Shown: positions 26,100 to 33,994 of the stretch, one piece after another | Numbering within the stretch: position 1 is the stretch's first letter | How the letters are laid out: the number at the start of each line of letters is the position of its first letter | Assembly: GCF_004366075.1 (NCBI RefSeq) | Contig: NZ_SODU01000003.1 | Span: 744,001-808,000, forward strand | Direction of reading: 5' to 3' | Source: Kribbella pratensis | Lineage (GTDB): Bacteria > Actinomycetota > Actinomycetes > Propionibacteriales > Kribbellaceae | DNA length: 64,000 bases | Program-made: the position numbers and the translations under genes | The notes under the pieces: generated by a model | What the model was told of the DNA's origin: nothing | The model's input: the letters and a program-made list of their open reading frames with translations, nothing else | Databases searched by the model: none

Positions 26100-26278
26100 G
26101 CATCCCTGTTATTGGCCTGTTCGCCGGGCTGCTGGTCGCGGTCGCGGCCGCAGCCGGCGGGTTCATCGGTTTCCTGCTCGCACTGGTTCTGGGTGCGGCC
26201 GGTTTCGCCGTCGGCCTGTTCGCCGACGGCGGTTCGAAGTCGTTCGACGACCTGATGTCGCGCCGCAGGCGTGGCTGA
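26096..26278 (+). CDS. small membrane protein of the Asp23 operon (DUF2273-like)
   Basis: A protein of 60 residues with two hydrophobic segments (residues 3-24 and 26-45) separated by a Gly-rich turn, then FDDLMSRRRRG. AAGGAG precedes the ATG. Small double-pass proteins of this kind accompany Asp23/AmaP genes and probably help membrane anchoring. It overlaps both neighbours (4 nt upstream, 8 nt downstream). Confidence 0.75.
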   Translation: MSIPVIGLFAGLLVAVAAAAGGFIGFLLALVLGAAGFAVGLFADGGSKSFDDLMSRRRRG

Positions 26279-26723
26279 CACATCCACTGACATGAGTACG
26301 TCGGAATCGGCGGCTCCGCCGGCAGCAACGGGCGCACCACCAGGCGATCGTGTTCCGAACCCGACTGCCGACAGCGGCCGGCGGGGCCATTTGGAGATCG
26401 GTTCCCGAGTAGTGGAACGTATCGCCCAGGTTGCCGCTCGGCGGGTGGACGAGGTGGTGCGGCAGCCCGCCACCTTCGGCAGCGGCCTACCCAACGCGAC
26501 TGCGAAGGTGGCAGGTCAACATGTCCGGCTGGATGTGGAGGTCGCCGTGCGCTGGGGGCGGCCGCTGCCCCAGACCGCTGCTGCTGTCCGCTCGCAGGTC
26601 GCCGAACAAGTCTCCGAGCTGACCGGGCTGGTCGTCGATTCGGTAGCGGTTGGCATCGTGGCCGTCGCGGCCGACGCGCCGGCACAAGCGGCGACCGGTG
26701 CCGGGGACGAGGACGTGACATGA
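26271..26723 (+). CDS. Asp23/Gls24 family protein
   Basis: A protein of 150 residues: a Ser/Thr/Pro-rich first 38 residues, then an Asp23-like domain (LEIGSRVVERIAQVAARRVDEVVRQP, VRLDVEVAVRWGRPLPQTAAAVRSQVAEQVSELTGLVVDSVAVGIV). GTG at 26271 overlaps the gene before it by 8 nt. It is the third Asp23-like protein on this strand. Confidence 0.83.
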   Translation: MADTSTDMSTSESAAPPAATGAPPGDRVPNPTADSGRRGHLEIGSRVVERIAQVAARRVDEVVRQPATFGSGLPNATAKVAGQHVRLDVEVAVRWGRPLPQTAAAVRSQVAEQVSELTGLVVDSVAVGIVAVAADAPAQAATGAGDEDVT

Positions 26724-27247
26724 GCAACGAAACCGCCAAACGGCCGACCGGCACGGCCGCCGTCGCGCCGGTCGGGATCCTGGCCGCGGTTGCCACCGTC
26801 GCAATCGGCGTCGTCGGCGTCCATGACGCTCTGCAGGCCGCCGGCGCGGTGCGCGGACCATCGTGGACCGAATGGCTGGCCGGCAGACTCGAGACGATCC
26901 AACCAGGTGGCTGGATGATCCCGGCCGGCATCATCGCCGTGGTCGTCGGCCTGTACTTCTTGGTCGCGGCATTGAAACCGCGCCGCGTCACCCACTCTGC
27001 CGTCGGGCGGGACGGCGTCTGGATCCGGCGCCGCGATATCGCCCGCCTGGCCGCCGAATCCGCGGAGTCGGTGGACTCCGTCGTCTCGGCCACGGCCAAG
27101 TCCCGGCGGAGGACGGTGCGGCTCACCGTCCGGGCCACTGGCGACACCGACCGGGTCGCCACCGACGTGGACACCACTGTGCGTGAACGGCTCGCGATCT
27201 TGTCACCACCGCCACGGATCCGCAGGCGCGTCGTCGAGGAGGACTGA
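26720..27247 (+). CDS. DUF6286-type membrane protein of the Asp23 operon
   Basis: A protein of 175 residues with two membrane segments (about residues 15-35 and 64-86) and a cytoplasmic C-terminal part (GVWIRRRDIARLAAESAESVDSVVSA and an Asp23-like RTVRLTVRATGD segment). I recognise this architecture as the DUF6286 family that accompanies Asp23 genes. ATGA overlap with the gene before it. Confidence 0.78.
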   Translation: MSNETAKRPTGTAAVAPVGILAAVATVAIGVVGVHDALQAAGAVRGPSWTEWLAGRLETIQPGGWMIPAGIIAVVVGLYFLVAALKPRRVTHSAVGRDGVWIRRRDIARLAAESAESVDSVVSATAKSRRRTVRLTVRATGDTDRVATDVDTTVRERLAILSPPPRIRRRVVEED

Positions 27248-27248
27248 G

Positions 27249-27818
27249 ATGGGACGTGGAGTGATCGCGGTGGATCGGGTGGTCGCATTCGTTCTCGGCG
27301 TCGGGCTCGTCGCGGCTGGTGCCGGCGGCCTCGGATGGCGATTCGACCTCATCCCCGACGCACCTGAGCGCTTGCGGTTCAGCTGGCTAGCCGACGCCAC
27401 CCGGACCGCGTGGTGGCCCTGGGCAACAGGGGCTGCCGGAGTGCTCCTGGTGCTGATCGGCCTGATCTGGCTGATCAGGCACTTCCGCAGCCGCGGTGTC
27501 CGCCGACTGCAGTTGGCGGGCAGCGACCACACCGGGCTGCTCACCGCCGATGCGAAGGCCGCCGCCACGGCGGCTGGAGACAGACTGACTCAGACCGCCG
27601 GCGTGCGCAGCTCCAGTGGACGCATGGTCTCCGATCGGGGGCAGCTCGTCGCCGAACTGAACCTCACGATCGAACCGACCGCCGACCTCGGCACGGTCCA
27701 AGCCGCAGCCGAACAGACCAGCCACGACCTGCACCGCATCGTCGGACGCGACGACCTGCACCACCGCGTCCAGCTCCACGTCGCCCGACACGAGAAAACT
27801 CCAGCCCGCGTGCGCTAG
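27249..27818 (+). CDS. amaP: alkaline shock response membrane anchor protein AmaP
   Basis: A protein of 189 residues, two N-terminal membrane segments (residues 10-30 and 56-76) and a cytoplasmic domain with the typical ADAKAAATAAGDRLTQTAGVRSSSG run. AmaP anchors Asp23-type proteins at the membrane in firmicutes. ATG at 27249 follows the DUF6286 stop by 1 nt and GAGGA precedes it. Last gene of the operon. Confidence 0.85.
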   Translation: MGRGVIAVDRVVAFVLGVGLVAAGAGGLGWRFDLIPDAPERLRFSWLADATRTAWWPWATGAAGVLLVLIGLIWLIRHFRSRGVRRLQLAGSDHTGLLTADAKAAATAAGDRLTQTAGVRSSSGRMVSDRGQLVAELNLTIEPTADLGTVQAAAEQTSHDLHRIVGRDDLHHRVQLHVARHEKTPARVR

Positions 27819-27948
27819 ACCGCCCGACAAACCGGAACGGCTCAGTAGTTCAGCATGGGAACACCGTGGGAATAGAAGGGTGTCATCGGAAGTCGGACGG
27901 CGGGCGGCAGCGCTGCGTCGGACCCGGTGGAGCCGTACGCTGGATTGC

Positions 27949-28467
27949 ATGTCTGTGTCGCCGTACTCTGATTTGCCCTCGGTTGCCGACGTTGCTGCTG
28001 ACATCGCCGGCGTGATGGAGCGATTCACGCACGGTGAGACCCATGCTTTCGCATTCGGCGACGGTGGGGTTCCCGAGGCTGTTATCGCGAGCTACGACCA
28101 GTACGACGATCTTGGCGGTGCGGACACCCTCGGCAAGTACCGGACCGTGGTCGGTCCCGAGGTGCTCGGTCGGCAACTGCCGGAGATGGTCGAGGCGATC
28201 CGCCGCGGGACCTTCGGCCCTCCGGTACTCGCAGGCACAGGGACCGACCCTTTGCTGGTGGTGATGTCGACGCAGCAGTACCGCACCATGCGCGGTGACG
28301 ACGAGCCGCCGCCGGGCGTGATCGACGACCCGACCGTCCGCACCTACGATTCGACGCCGACACCGGGCAGCACCCCGTTCAGCGTGGAGGAGTGGGCCAA
28401 GGACGACCCGTTCACCCAGCAGATGCTCGAAGAGATCCGACAGGAACGCGCCACGGGCGATGGCTGA
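27949..28467 (+). CDS. putative antitoxin-like protein with two Phd-like repeats
   Basis: A protein of 172 residues. Two stretches look like the C-terminal half of Phd/YefM antitoxins: VPEAVIASYDQYDDLGGADT and, about 65 residues later, TDPLLVVMSTQQYRTMRGDD. The C-terminus is acidic (VEEWAKDDPFTQQMLEEIRQ). It overlaps the next gene by 8 nt. ATG at 27949 is chosen; the frame stays open upstream to 27880. The antitoxin reading is an inference from local resemblance and from the partner gene. Confidence 0.5.
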   Translation: MSVSPYSDLPSVADVAADIAGVMERFTHGETHAFAFGDGGVPEAVIASYDQYDDLGGADTLGKYRTVVGPEVLGRQLPEMVEAIRRGTFGPPVLAGTGTDPLLVVMSTQQYRTMRGDDEPPPGVIDDPTVRTYDSTPTPGSTPFSVEEWAKDDPFTQQMLEEIRQERATGDG

Positions 28468-29134
28468 GAACCAGCCAGAACGGCCGTTCCAGGTCCTGCT
28501 CAGCGACGGCGCCGTTCAGGACCTCAGCCGAATGCGCGACGCGGCTGCCGCGGAAGCCGAGCAATATCCCGACGACAAGTCGCCTGCGCACAACGCGAAC
28601 CGCACCCTCTACAAGGGCGTCCTCCGGGAGTTGCAGGATCTCGAGACCGGAGCGTCGAACGGTCACCATGTGCTCGGAGCGCACCGAGGTCTGGGTGACG
28701 GGCGGGACATTGTCGTGTCCAAGATCGGCGACGGCACCGGGAAACCCAACCATCGCCTGACGTTCCGCGAGATCCCCGGCCGGAACGCCGGCGGGACCAA
28801 TGCACGCGACGTCATCGCGATCGGTCCTCGTCACGGTGGCGAGAACAACGCCTACCAGCAGACGGCGATGCGCCTGGGGCGTTCGGCCAACCAGAGCCTC
28901 CCGCAGCTTGACCGATTCGGTGCGGCACAGGTCGGCAGTGGCGGGAAGGCGCACCAGCGCAACCCTGTCCTGGACGCGAACCGCGCCATCGCGCACGCCT
29001 TCGACGGCCAGACACCGCTGTCCGGTTCGCGGCCGCTCAGCGAGACCGCGTTCGGGAGCAGGGCACCTTCGAGCGGCGCCAAGCAGGCCGGCAAGCAGGC
29101 CGGGCGCCAGGGCAACCCACAGCGCGGCGAGTAA
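28460..29134 (+). CDS. putative RelE/ParE-like toxin with long C-terminal extension
   Basis: A protein of 224 residues. Residues 10-140 have the order and spacing of RelE-like toxins: LLSDGAVQDLSRM start, a long helix, LYKGVLRELQDLETG, strands HHVLGAHRGLGDGRDIVVSKI and HRLTFREIPG, then RDVIAIGPRHGGENNAYQQTAMRLGR. The last 80 residues are a basic, Gly/Gln/Ala-rich tail (AKQAGKQAGRQGN) without known domain. Its start overlaps the antitoxin-like gene by 8 nt. smpB follows 24 nt after the stop. Confidence 0.5.
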   Translation: MAENQPERPFQVLLSDGAVQDLSRMRDAAAAEAEQYPDDKSPAHNANRTLYKGVLRELQDLETGASNGHHVLGAHRGLGDGRDIVVSKIGDGTGKPNHRLTFREIPGRNAGGTNARDVIAIGPRHGGENNAYQQTAMRLGRSANQSLPQLDRFGAAQVGSGGKAHQRNPVLDANRAIAHAFDGQTPLSGSRPLSETAFGSRAPSSGAKQAGKQAGRQGNPQRGE

Positions 29135-29158
29135 GGCCCGCTAGAGGAGAATTGGGTT

Positions 29159-29638
29159 GTGAAGAAGTCTGAGGTGGAGCCGGTTGTTGCGCGGAATCGG
29201 AAGGCTGCGCATGACTATCACCTGGGTGAGGGGTGGGAAGCGGGGATTGTGTTGCAGGGGCCTGAGGTGAAGGCGCTTCGGGCTGGGCGGGCTTCGCTGG
29301 TTGGCGGGTTCGCCATGGTCGAGGAGCGGGAGATCTGGTTGCACGGGGTGCACATCCCGCAGTACTCGCAGTCTCGCTGGTTCAACGGCGGGTCGCGGCG
29401 CAAGCGGAAGTTGCTGCTGCATCGGGCTCAGATCGACAAGATCGAGCGCAAGGTCAACGAGGGTGGGCTGACGATCGTCCCGGTGAGCCTGTATTTCAAG
29501 GACGGTCGCGCGAAGGTGGAGATCGTCCTGGCGCGGGGCAAGAAGACCTGGGACAAGCGGCATACGCTCGCCGAACGCGAGGCGGCCCGGGAGGTCGAGC
29601 GTGCGGTGGGTCGTCGACTGAAAGGACGTCCGGACTAG
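29159..29638 (+). CDS. smpB: SsrA-binding protein SmpB
   Basis: A protein of 159 residues, the tmRNA partner for rescuing stalled ribosomes. Motifs: ARNRKAAHDYHLGEGWEAGIVLQGPEVKALR, RKRKLLLHRAQIDKI, TIVPVSLYFKDGRAKVEIVLARGKKTWDKR, ending in the basic C-terminal tail. GTG at 29159, GAGGAG upstream. Unlike most actinobacteria, no prfB, ftsE or ftsX stands before it; a toxin-antitoxin-like pair does. No tmRNA is recognised in the window. Its TAG shares the palindrome CTAG with the stop of the convergent kinase gene. Confidence 0.96.
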   Translation: MKKSEVEPVVARNRKAAHDYHLGEGWEAGIVLQGPEVKALRAGRASLVGGFAMVEEREIWLHGVHIPQYSQSRWFNGGSRRKRKLLLHRAQIDKIERKVNEGGLTIVPVSLYFKDGRAKVEIVLARGKKTWDKRHTLAEREAAREVERAVGRRLKGRPD

Positions 29639-30198
29639 GCCTTCAGGTAGAGGTCGACCTCGGGCAGTACGTCGGACAGCGGGCGGTGCATGTCCAACAG
29701 GAGGTAGTTGTCCGCGGGACGTTGGACGCGGTCCAACCACGTGCGAAACAGCGCCGCCCCGTCATCCGGCTGGTCGCCGAGGTCGACCGGTGGAGTGGAC
29801 ACGCCGCGACGCTGGCTTCGCAGCTGCGGCCGCTGCCTGAGGCGCTCGTCGACCACCTTCAGATCATGCACCTGGCACTCGATGTATCTGTACGTCGCAT
29901 TGTGCGCTCGCGCGATGTCCATGCCTTCGGTGAGGATCCGCGGCCAGAAGCAGGGACTGTCGACGACCACGGAGCGCCCCTGGGCGAGCACGCTGCGAGT
30001 GACGGCGTACAGGACCTCGTACGCCGCCTTGGAACAACCGGCGACCTCGACGCCTCCGTCGAGAACAGCGGTCAGAATCACGTCGTAGTCGATGGCAACC
30101 GCACCGAACGTGTCGACGACATGAGCGGCGAGGGTGGACTTCCCAGACCCTGGCACGCCCGACATCTGCAGCAGGAACATCCCTTTCCCAGCCTCCAC
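29635..30198 (-). CDS. AAA-type P-loop kinase (zeta-toxin/gluconate-kinase-like)
   Basis: A protein of 187 residues with Walker A GVPGSGKST and a kinase-like body (VAIDYDVILTAVLDGG, RSVVVDSPCFWP, YRYIECQVHDLKVVDERLRQR). Such small P-loop kinases phosphorylate sugars, nucleosides or unknown metabolites. The stop codon overlaps that of smpB. Substrate not predicted. Confidence 0.82.
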   Translation of the reverse strand: MEAGKGMFLLQMSGVPGSGKSTLAAHVVDTFGAVAIDYDVILTAVLDGGVEVAGCSKAAYEVLYAVTRSVLAQGRSVVVDSPCFWPRILTEGMDIARAHNATYRYIECQVHDLKVVDERLRQRPQLRSQRRGVSTPPVDLGDQPDDGAALFRTWLDRVQRPADNYLLLDMHRPLSDVLPEVDLYLKA

Positions 30199-30284
30199 CC
30201 ATTGCCAGTGCGGATAGACTGGCAGTATTCCGGAGCGATGACATACCAGGCGGCGTGTCGGGAACCCGCGGGTCCTATGAGGCG

Positions 30285-30563
30285 ATGCCGATGTTCAGGC
30301 CAACTTCCGTACTTGCCGATGTCGGCCGCCGTTCGGTCATGAACGACGATCTCTCCCACCTGTTCGCCGAGGTCGTGTCCGCCCGCGCCGCCGAGCGCGT
30401 AGCGCGGGGCGGCCCGCGGCGTCAGGGCGAGAACGCACGCAGCGACACCGGACGGCTGGCGCTGTCACTGCGGGCCTACGCGAGGGCCCTGGAGAAGTAC
30501 CGGCTGCCTGTGCCACCCGTGATCCGCGACGAGCTTCGCCTGCGCAGCGGGCTGCCGTCCTGA
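30285..30563 (+). CDS. small hypothetical protein
   Basis: A frame of about 92 codons. The C-terminal 75 residues (SHLFAEVVSARAAERVARGGPRRQ and LALSLRAYARALEKYRLPVPPVIRDELRLR) look like real Ala/Arg-rich helical sequence. The start is uncertain: ATG at 30285 or 30291 with GAGG upstream, or 30339. No known domain. Confidence 0.55.
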   Translation: MPMFRPTSVLADVGRRSVMNDDLSHLFAEVVSARAAERVARGGPRRQGENARSDTGRLALSLRAYARALEKYRLPVPPVIRDELRLRSGLPS

Positions 30564-30617
30564 ACGACCCGACAGCCCCGGGATACTGAGGGCTTCGTCG
30601 AGTCAAAGGGGTAAGGC

Positions 30618-31526
30618 GTGCAGGTTGTCGTCGGAGCTGGGGCCGTGGGGAGTGTGGTCGCCCGGCTGTTGGTGGCGCGGGGTGAGCAGGTCCGAGTGAT
30701 CACGAGGTCCGGAAGCGGGCCGGACGGGGTGGAGCGGGTTGCCGCGGACGCCAAGAACGGTCTGACGGACTACGTCACGGGCGCGACGGCGATCTACTCG
30801 TGCGCAGGCCCGGCGTACAACAAGTGGGCTACCGAATGGCCGCGGCTCGGTGCGGCTCTGGTCGCGGCCGCCGAGGCGTCCGGAGCGGTGCTGGTGAGCA
30901 CCGGCAATCTGTACGGGTACGGTGCGGTGGACGGGCCGATGAGCGAGGACCTTCCGTTGCTGCCGAACACCGTGAAGGGGCAGGTGCGGGCGAAGGTCTG
31001 GGCCGCCGCACTGGCCGCGCATCAGGCGGGGCGGATCCGGACCGCGGAGGTGCGCGGGTCCGACTACCTGGGCGCGGGCGCGGTGTCACCGTTCAGTGTG
31101 ACGGTGTTGCCCAAGGTGATCGCCGGCAATCGCGGCATGATGCCGGGCGATCTCGACGTACCGCACAGCTGGACGTACGTCGGTGATGTCGCGCGGCTGC
31201 TGATCGCGGTGGCCGACGACGAGAGCGCGTGGGGACGGGCCTGGCACGTTCCGACGCCGGAGCCGTTGTCGGTGCGCGATCTGGCGACCCGTGCCGCCGA
31301 ACTGGCAGGTGCGCCGCCGGTGAAGGTTGCGTCGATGCCTACCTTGGTACTGCGGCTTGCGGGACTCGTCGACCCGGCCGCGCGGGAGATGGTGGAGATG
31401 CTGTACCAGTGGCAGCGGCCGTTCGTCATCGACTCGACCGCGGCAACTGTTGCCTTCGGCATCAAACCCACGCCGGCCGCCGACGCGCTCCGGGAAATGA
31501 TCGGAAAGGGCAGGGATGAGCTCTAG
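30618..31526 (+). CDS. NAD(P)-dependent epimerase/dehydratase family protein
   Basis: A protein of 302 residues with a glycine-rich VVVGAGAVGSVVARLLVARG Rossmann start (GxGxxG rather than GxxGxxG), then IYSCAGPAYNKW and VLVSTGNLYGYG. The NLYGYG Tyr may be the active-site residue with the downstream Lys of AKVWAAAL. GTG at 30618 has GGGG upstream. Followed by DUF2993 with an 11-nt overlap. Substrate unknown. Confidence 0.85.
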   Translation: MQVVVGAGAVGSVVARLLVARGEQVRVITRSGSGPDGVERVAADAKNGLTDYVTGATAIYSCAGPAYNKWATEWPRLGAALVAAAEASGAVLVSTGNLYGYGAVDGPMSEDLPLLPNTVKGQVRAKVWAAALAAHQAGRIRTAEVRGSDYLGAGAVSPFSVTVLPKVIAGNRGMMPGDLDVPHSWTYVGDVARLLIAVADDESAWGRAWHVPTPEPLSVRDLATRAAELAGAPPVKVASMPTLVLRLAGLVDPAAREMVEMLYQWQRPFVIDSTAATVAFGIKPTPAADALREMIGKGRDEL

Positions 31527-32235
31527 GAGACCGCGCCGGTGGTTGCGCCGCCTCGTCGTCACACTGGTGGTGCTGGCGGTCCTGGCGATCGTCGTCGACC
31601 GCGCCGCGGCGTACGTGGCCGAGAACCAGCTCGCGTCGATGGCCGACAAGGAGGCCAGGCAGTACGACGTACGCTCGGCCGGCACCTCGGTGAAGATCGG
31701 CGGCTTCGGGTTCCTGCCGCAGCTGGTCAAAGAGAACTTCTCCAAGGTCACGCTGACGATGGAGAAGCCGACGTTCTCCGGCATACCAAGTGAAGATCTG
31801 AAGGTCGAGCTGCAGAACGTACACGTGCCGCGGTCGCTGCTGACGCAGCAGTCCGGTGCGGTGACGGTCGACGCGACCGATCTGCGGCTGCAGTTGTCGC
31901 CGCGTGAGCTGGCTCGGCTCGCGGTCCGAAGTACCGGGCTCCAGGGATTGTCGATGTCGGTCGTCAACGGTCAACTGCAGGCGAAGGCGACGGTGCGCGG
32001 CATCAGCATCGACGCACCGATCACGCCGCAGGTGAAGGACGGGCGGGTCGCGCTGACGCTCGGGGAGTTGCCCGATTCGGTTCCGTCGTTCGTGCAGAGC
32101 GCGATCCGCAGCCAGCTCGCCAGCGGCATCACGATCCCCGAGTTGCCGTTCGGCGCCCAGCTCACCGGCATCACTGTCGTGGACAACTCCGTCGTCCTGA
32201 CCGCCGTGGCGAAGGACCTGAAGTTCACCGCGTGA
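31516..32235 (+). CDS. DUF2993 protein (LmeA-like, exported or membrane-anchored)
   Basis: A protein of 239 residues. A basic N-terminus and one membrane segment (residues 13-32) precede a DUF2993 domain recognisable by VKIGGFGFLPQLVKENFSKVTLTM and the repeated strand pattern ending in PELPFGAQLTGITVVDNSVVL. LmeA of mycobacteria, the best-known member, helps maintain cell-envelope glycolipids. ATG overlaps the epimerase gene by 11 nt. Confidence 0.85.
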   Translation: MSSRRPRRWLRRLVVTLVVLAVLAIVVDRAAAYVAENQLASMADKEARQYDVRSAGTSVKIGGFGFLPQLVKENFSKVTLTMEKPTFSGIPSEDLKVELQNVHVPRSLLTQQSGAVTVDATDLRLQLSPRELARLAVRSTGLQGLSMSVVNGQLQAKATVRGISIDAPITPQVKDGRVALTLGELPDSVPSFVQSAIRSQLASGITIPELPFGAQLTGITVVDNSVVLTAVAKDLKFTA

Positions 32236-32245
32236 GTCTCTTGGG

Positions 32246-32282
32246 TTGCGATGGTTCGCGATATATCGTCGAACTATCGCAA
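32246..32282. promoter_or_regulatory. PadR operator (long imperfect dyad)
   Basis: A 37-nt near-palindrome centred on the perfect CGATATATCG (32259-32268). Outer arms TTGCGAT (32246-32252) and ATCGCAA (32276-32282) and inner arms GTTCG and CGAAC also match, with one base offset on each side. It lies in the 75-nt gap before the PadR gene, so autoregulation is likely. Confidence 0.7.
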
Positions 32283-32310
32283 TCACTTTCGTGAGGGACG
32301 GGTGGTCCAG

Positions 32311-33006
32311 ATGACCGGATCGGCGTACGCCGCGGGCTGGCCTTGGGCGCAGTTCGCGCGGCACTGTTCAACCTTCGACGACATCAAGGACGAGTTGCGC
32401 GCGGCGATGAGCGGCCACCGCGGGCACCAGGGGCGCAGTCACCAGCAGCACTTCGGGCCGCCGTGGAGCATGTTCGGGGGCGGGCAGATGTTCGGGCCGC
32501 CCTGGGGACCGCCGCCACGCTGGCGGGGCCCGAAGGCGCGCCGCGGCGACGTACGGGCAGCGATTCTCGCCGTCCTCGCCGAGCAGCCGATGAACGGCTA
32601 CGGCATCATCCAGGAGATCGCCGAGCGCAGCGGCGGCGTGTGGAAGCCGAGCCCGGGCTCGATCTACCCGACGCTGCAGCAGCTCGAGGACGAGGGTCTG
32701 GTGACGGCGGACGCGGCCGTCGGGCGGCGGACGTTCCAGTTGACCGATGAGGGCCGTGCGTACGTCGCCGAGCACCAGGACGAGGTGTCCGCGCCGTGGG
32801 AGGCGATGAGCGCGCCGTCGGGTGACGACGAGAACGGGTTCAAGCCACTCCTCGGGCAGGTCGCGACGGCGATGTGGCAGATTCTCGCGAGTGGTACGCC
32901 GGAGCAGCAGGCGAGGGCGCGCGACGCGGTCGCCGACCTGCGCCGGAAGCTGTACGGCATCCTCGCCGAGGAGGACGACGCCACGGACCAGCAGGACCGT
33001 TCATGA
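32311..33006 (+). CDS. PadR-family transcriptional regulator
   Basis: A protein of 231 residues. A His/Gln/Gly/Pro/Trp-rich N-terminal region of about 80 residues precedes the PadR winged helix: ILAVLAEQPMNGYGIIQEI, then WKPSPGSIYPTLQQLEDEGLVTADAAVGRRTFQLTDEGRAYV. The C-terminus is a helical dimerisation part. ATG at 32311 is chosen; GTG at 32302 is possible. Overlaps the DUF1707 gene (ATGA), so the two are a unit, probably controlled by the upstream dyad. Confidence 0.9.
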   Translation: MTGSAYAAGWPWAQFARHCSTFDDIKDELRAAMSGHRGHQGRSHQQHFGPPWSMFGGGQMFGPPWGPPPRWRGPKARRGDVRAAILAVLAEQPMNGYGIIQEIAERSGGVWKPSPGSIYPTLQQLEDEGLVTADAAVGRRTFQLTDEGRAYVAEHQDEVSAPWEAMSAPSGDDENGFKPLLGQVATAMWQILASGTPEQQARARDAVADLRRKLYGILAEEDDATDQQDRS

Positions 33007-33557
33007 GCTCCGCCGACCGGGACCGCCGACGCCGAGGCGGTCCCGGCAGGCGGCACGGTTGGAGCGGGCCGGGCTGGAGTGGTCCGGGCTGGTACGACGA
33101 GTCCGCCGGCGACTGGCGCGGTCGCACGTGGAACCAGGTCGGCTGGGACCGGCCACCGGAGGCTGCGCGGGTCGACGTACCTCGGAAACGGGTGCGGATC
33201 GGTGACGCCGAGCGCGACCAGGCCGTTTCGTTGCTGAGCGACCACTTCGTGGCCGGGCGGTTGACGCAGGCCGAGTTCGAGGAGCGGAGCGAGGTGGTGA
33301 CGCGGGCGCGGTACTCGGACGATCTCGAGCCGTTGTTCGACGATCTGCCGAACTCGACGCAACTGCAGGTCGTGCCGGGACCGGCCGACCTCCGTCGCCG
33401 GCCGGGTCCGCCGCCGCCGTTCCTGATGCTCGCGCCGGTGCTGATGATCGGCCTCGTGATCACCTCGGTCGCACTCACCGCTCCCTGGCTGCTCTGGGGC
33501 ATGTTCTGGATCGTCATGATCAGCGGCGTGTCCCGCCGCCGCTGGCACCATCGCTGA
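33003..33557 (+). CDS. DUF1707 (SHOCT-like) membrane protein
   Basis: A protein of 184 residues. A Gly/Arg/Trp-rich start precedes a DUF1707 domain: RVRIGDAERDQAVSLLSDHFVAGRLTQAEFEERSEVVTRARYSDDLEPLFDDLP, and two membrane segments follow (MLAPVLMIGLVITSVAL and WLLWGMFWIVMISGV). DUF1707 proteins often accompany PadR regulators. ATGA overlap with the PadR gene. Confidence 0.88.
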   Translation: MSSADRDRRRRGGPGRRHGWSGPGWSGPGWYDESAGDWRGRTWNQVGWDRPPEAARVDVPRKRVRIGDAERDQAVSLLSDHFVAGRLTQAEFEERSEVVTRARYSDDLEPLFDDLPNSTQLQVVPGPADLRRRPGPPPPFLMLAPVLMIGLVITSVALTAPWLLWGMFWIVMISGVSRRRWHHR

Positions 33558-33572
33558 TCCACTACCGCTGAA

Positions 33573-33956
33573 CTAGAGCCGCCCACGAGCCCGCGGGATC
33601 TCCTCCGCGAACTCGACGACGAACCCGTCCGGGTCGGCGACGTGGACCGTCCGGTGTCCCCACGGACGGTCCGCCGGCCCACTCAGCACCGGTACGCCGG
33701 CCGCACGCAGCCGCTCGGCGTACGCATCCACGTCCGGCACCATCACCACCACTTCGCCACCGGCGCCCGGCGTCACCGCCCGCCCGGTCAACCACTCCGC
33801 CCGCCGCCGTTCGTACAACGCGAACCGCACCCCGCCCGCGTCGAACTCCGCATACCCCGCATCCGTGAACTTGTACGCAAGCCCCACCACATCCCGGTAG
33901 AACCCCACCGACGCCGCCAGATCCCCGACGTACAAAATGACGTACCCGATGTCCAT
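33573..33956 (-). CDS. VOC-family (glyoxalase/bleomycin resistance fold) protein
   Basis: A protein of 127 residues with the betaalphabetabetabeta repeat pattern: GYVILYVGDLAASVGFYRDVVGL at the start and VHVADPDGFVVEFAEE at the end, where Glu can bind a metal. Such proteins include isomerases, dioxygenases and resistance proteins. Role unknown. Confidence 0.85.
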   Translation of the reverse strand: MDIGYVILYVGDLAASVGFYRDVVGLAYKFTDAGYAEFDAGGVRFALYERRRAEWLTGRAVTPGAGGEVVVMVPDVDAYAERLRAAGVPVLSGPADRPWGHRTVHVADPDGFVVEFAEEIPRARGRL

Positions 33957-33994
33957 ACCCGCAATTGTCGGTGCCTCCGCGTACGGTCGCTGGC

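Noticed and set aside
29135..29158. tmRNA (ssrA) near smpB
   Set aside because: Checked both sides of smpB; no tRNA-like acceptor domain with a tag-encoding region is seen.
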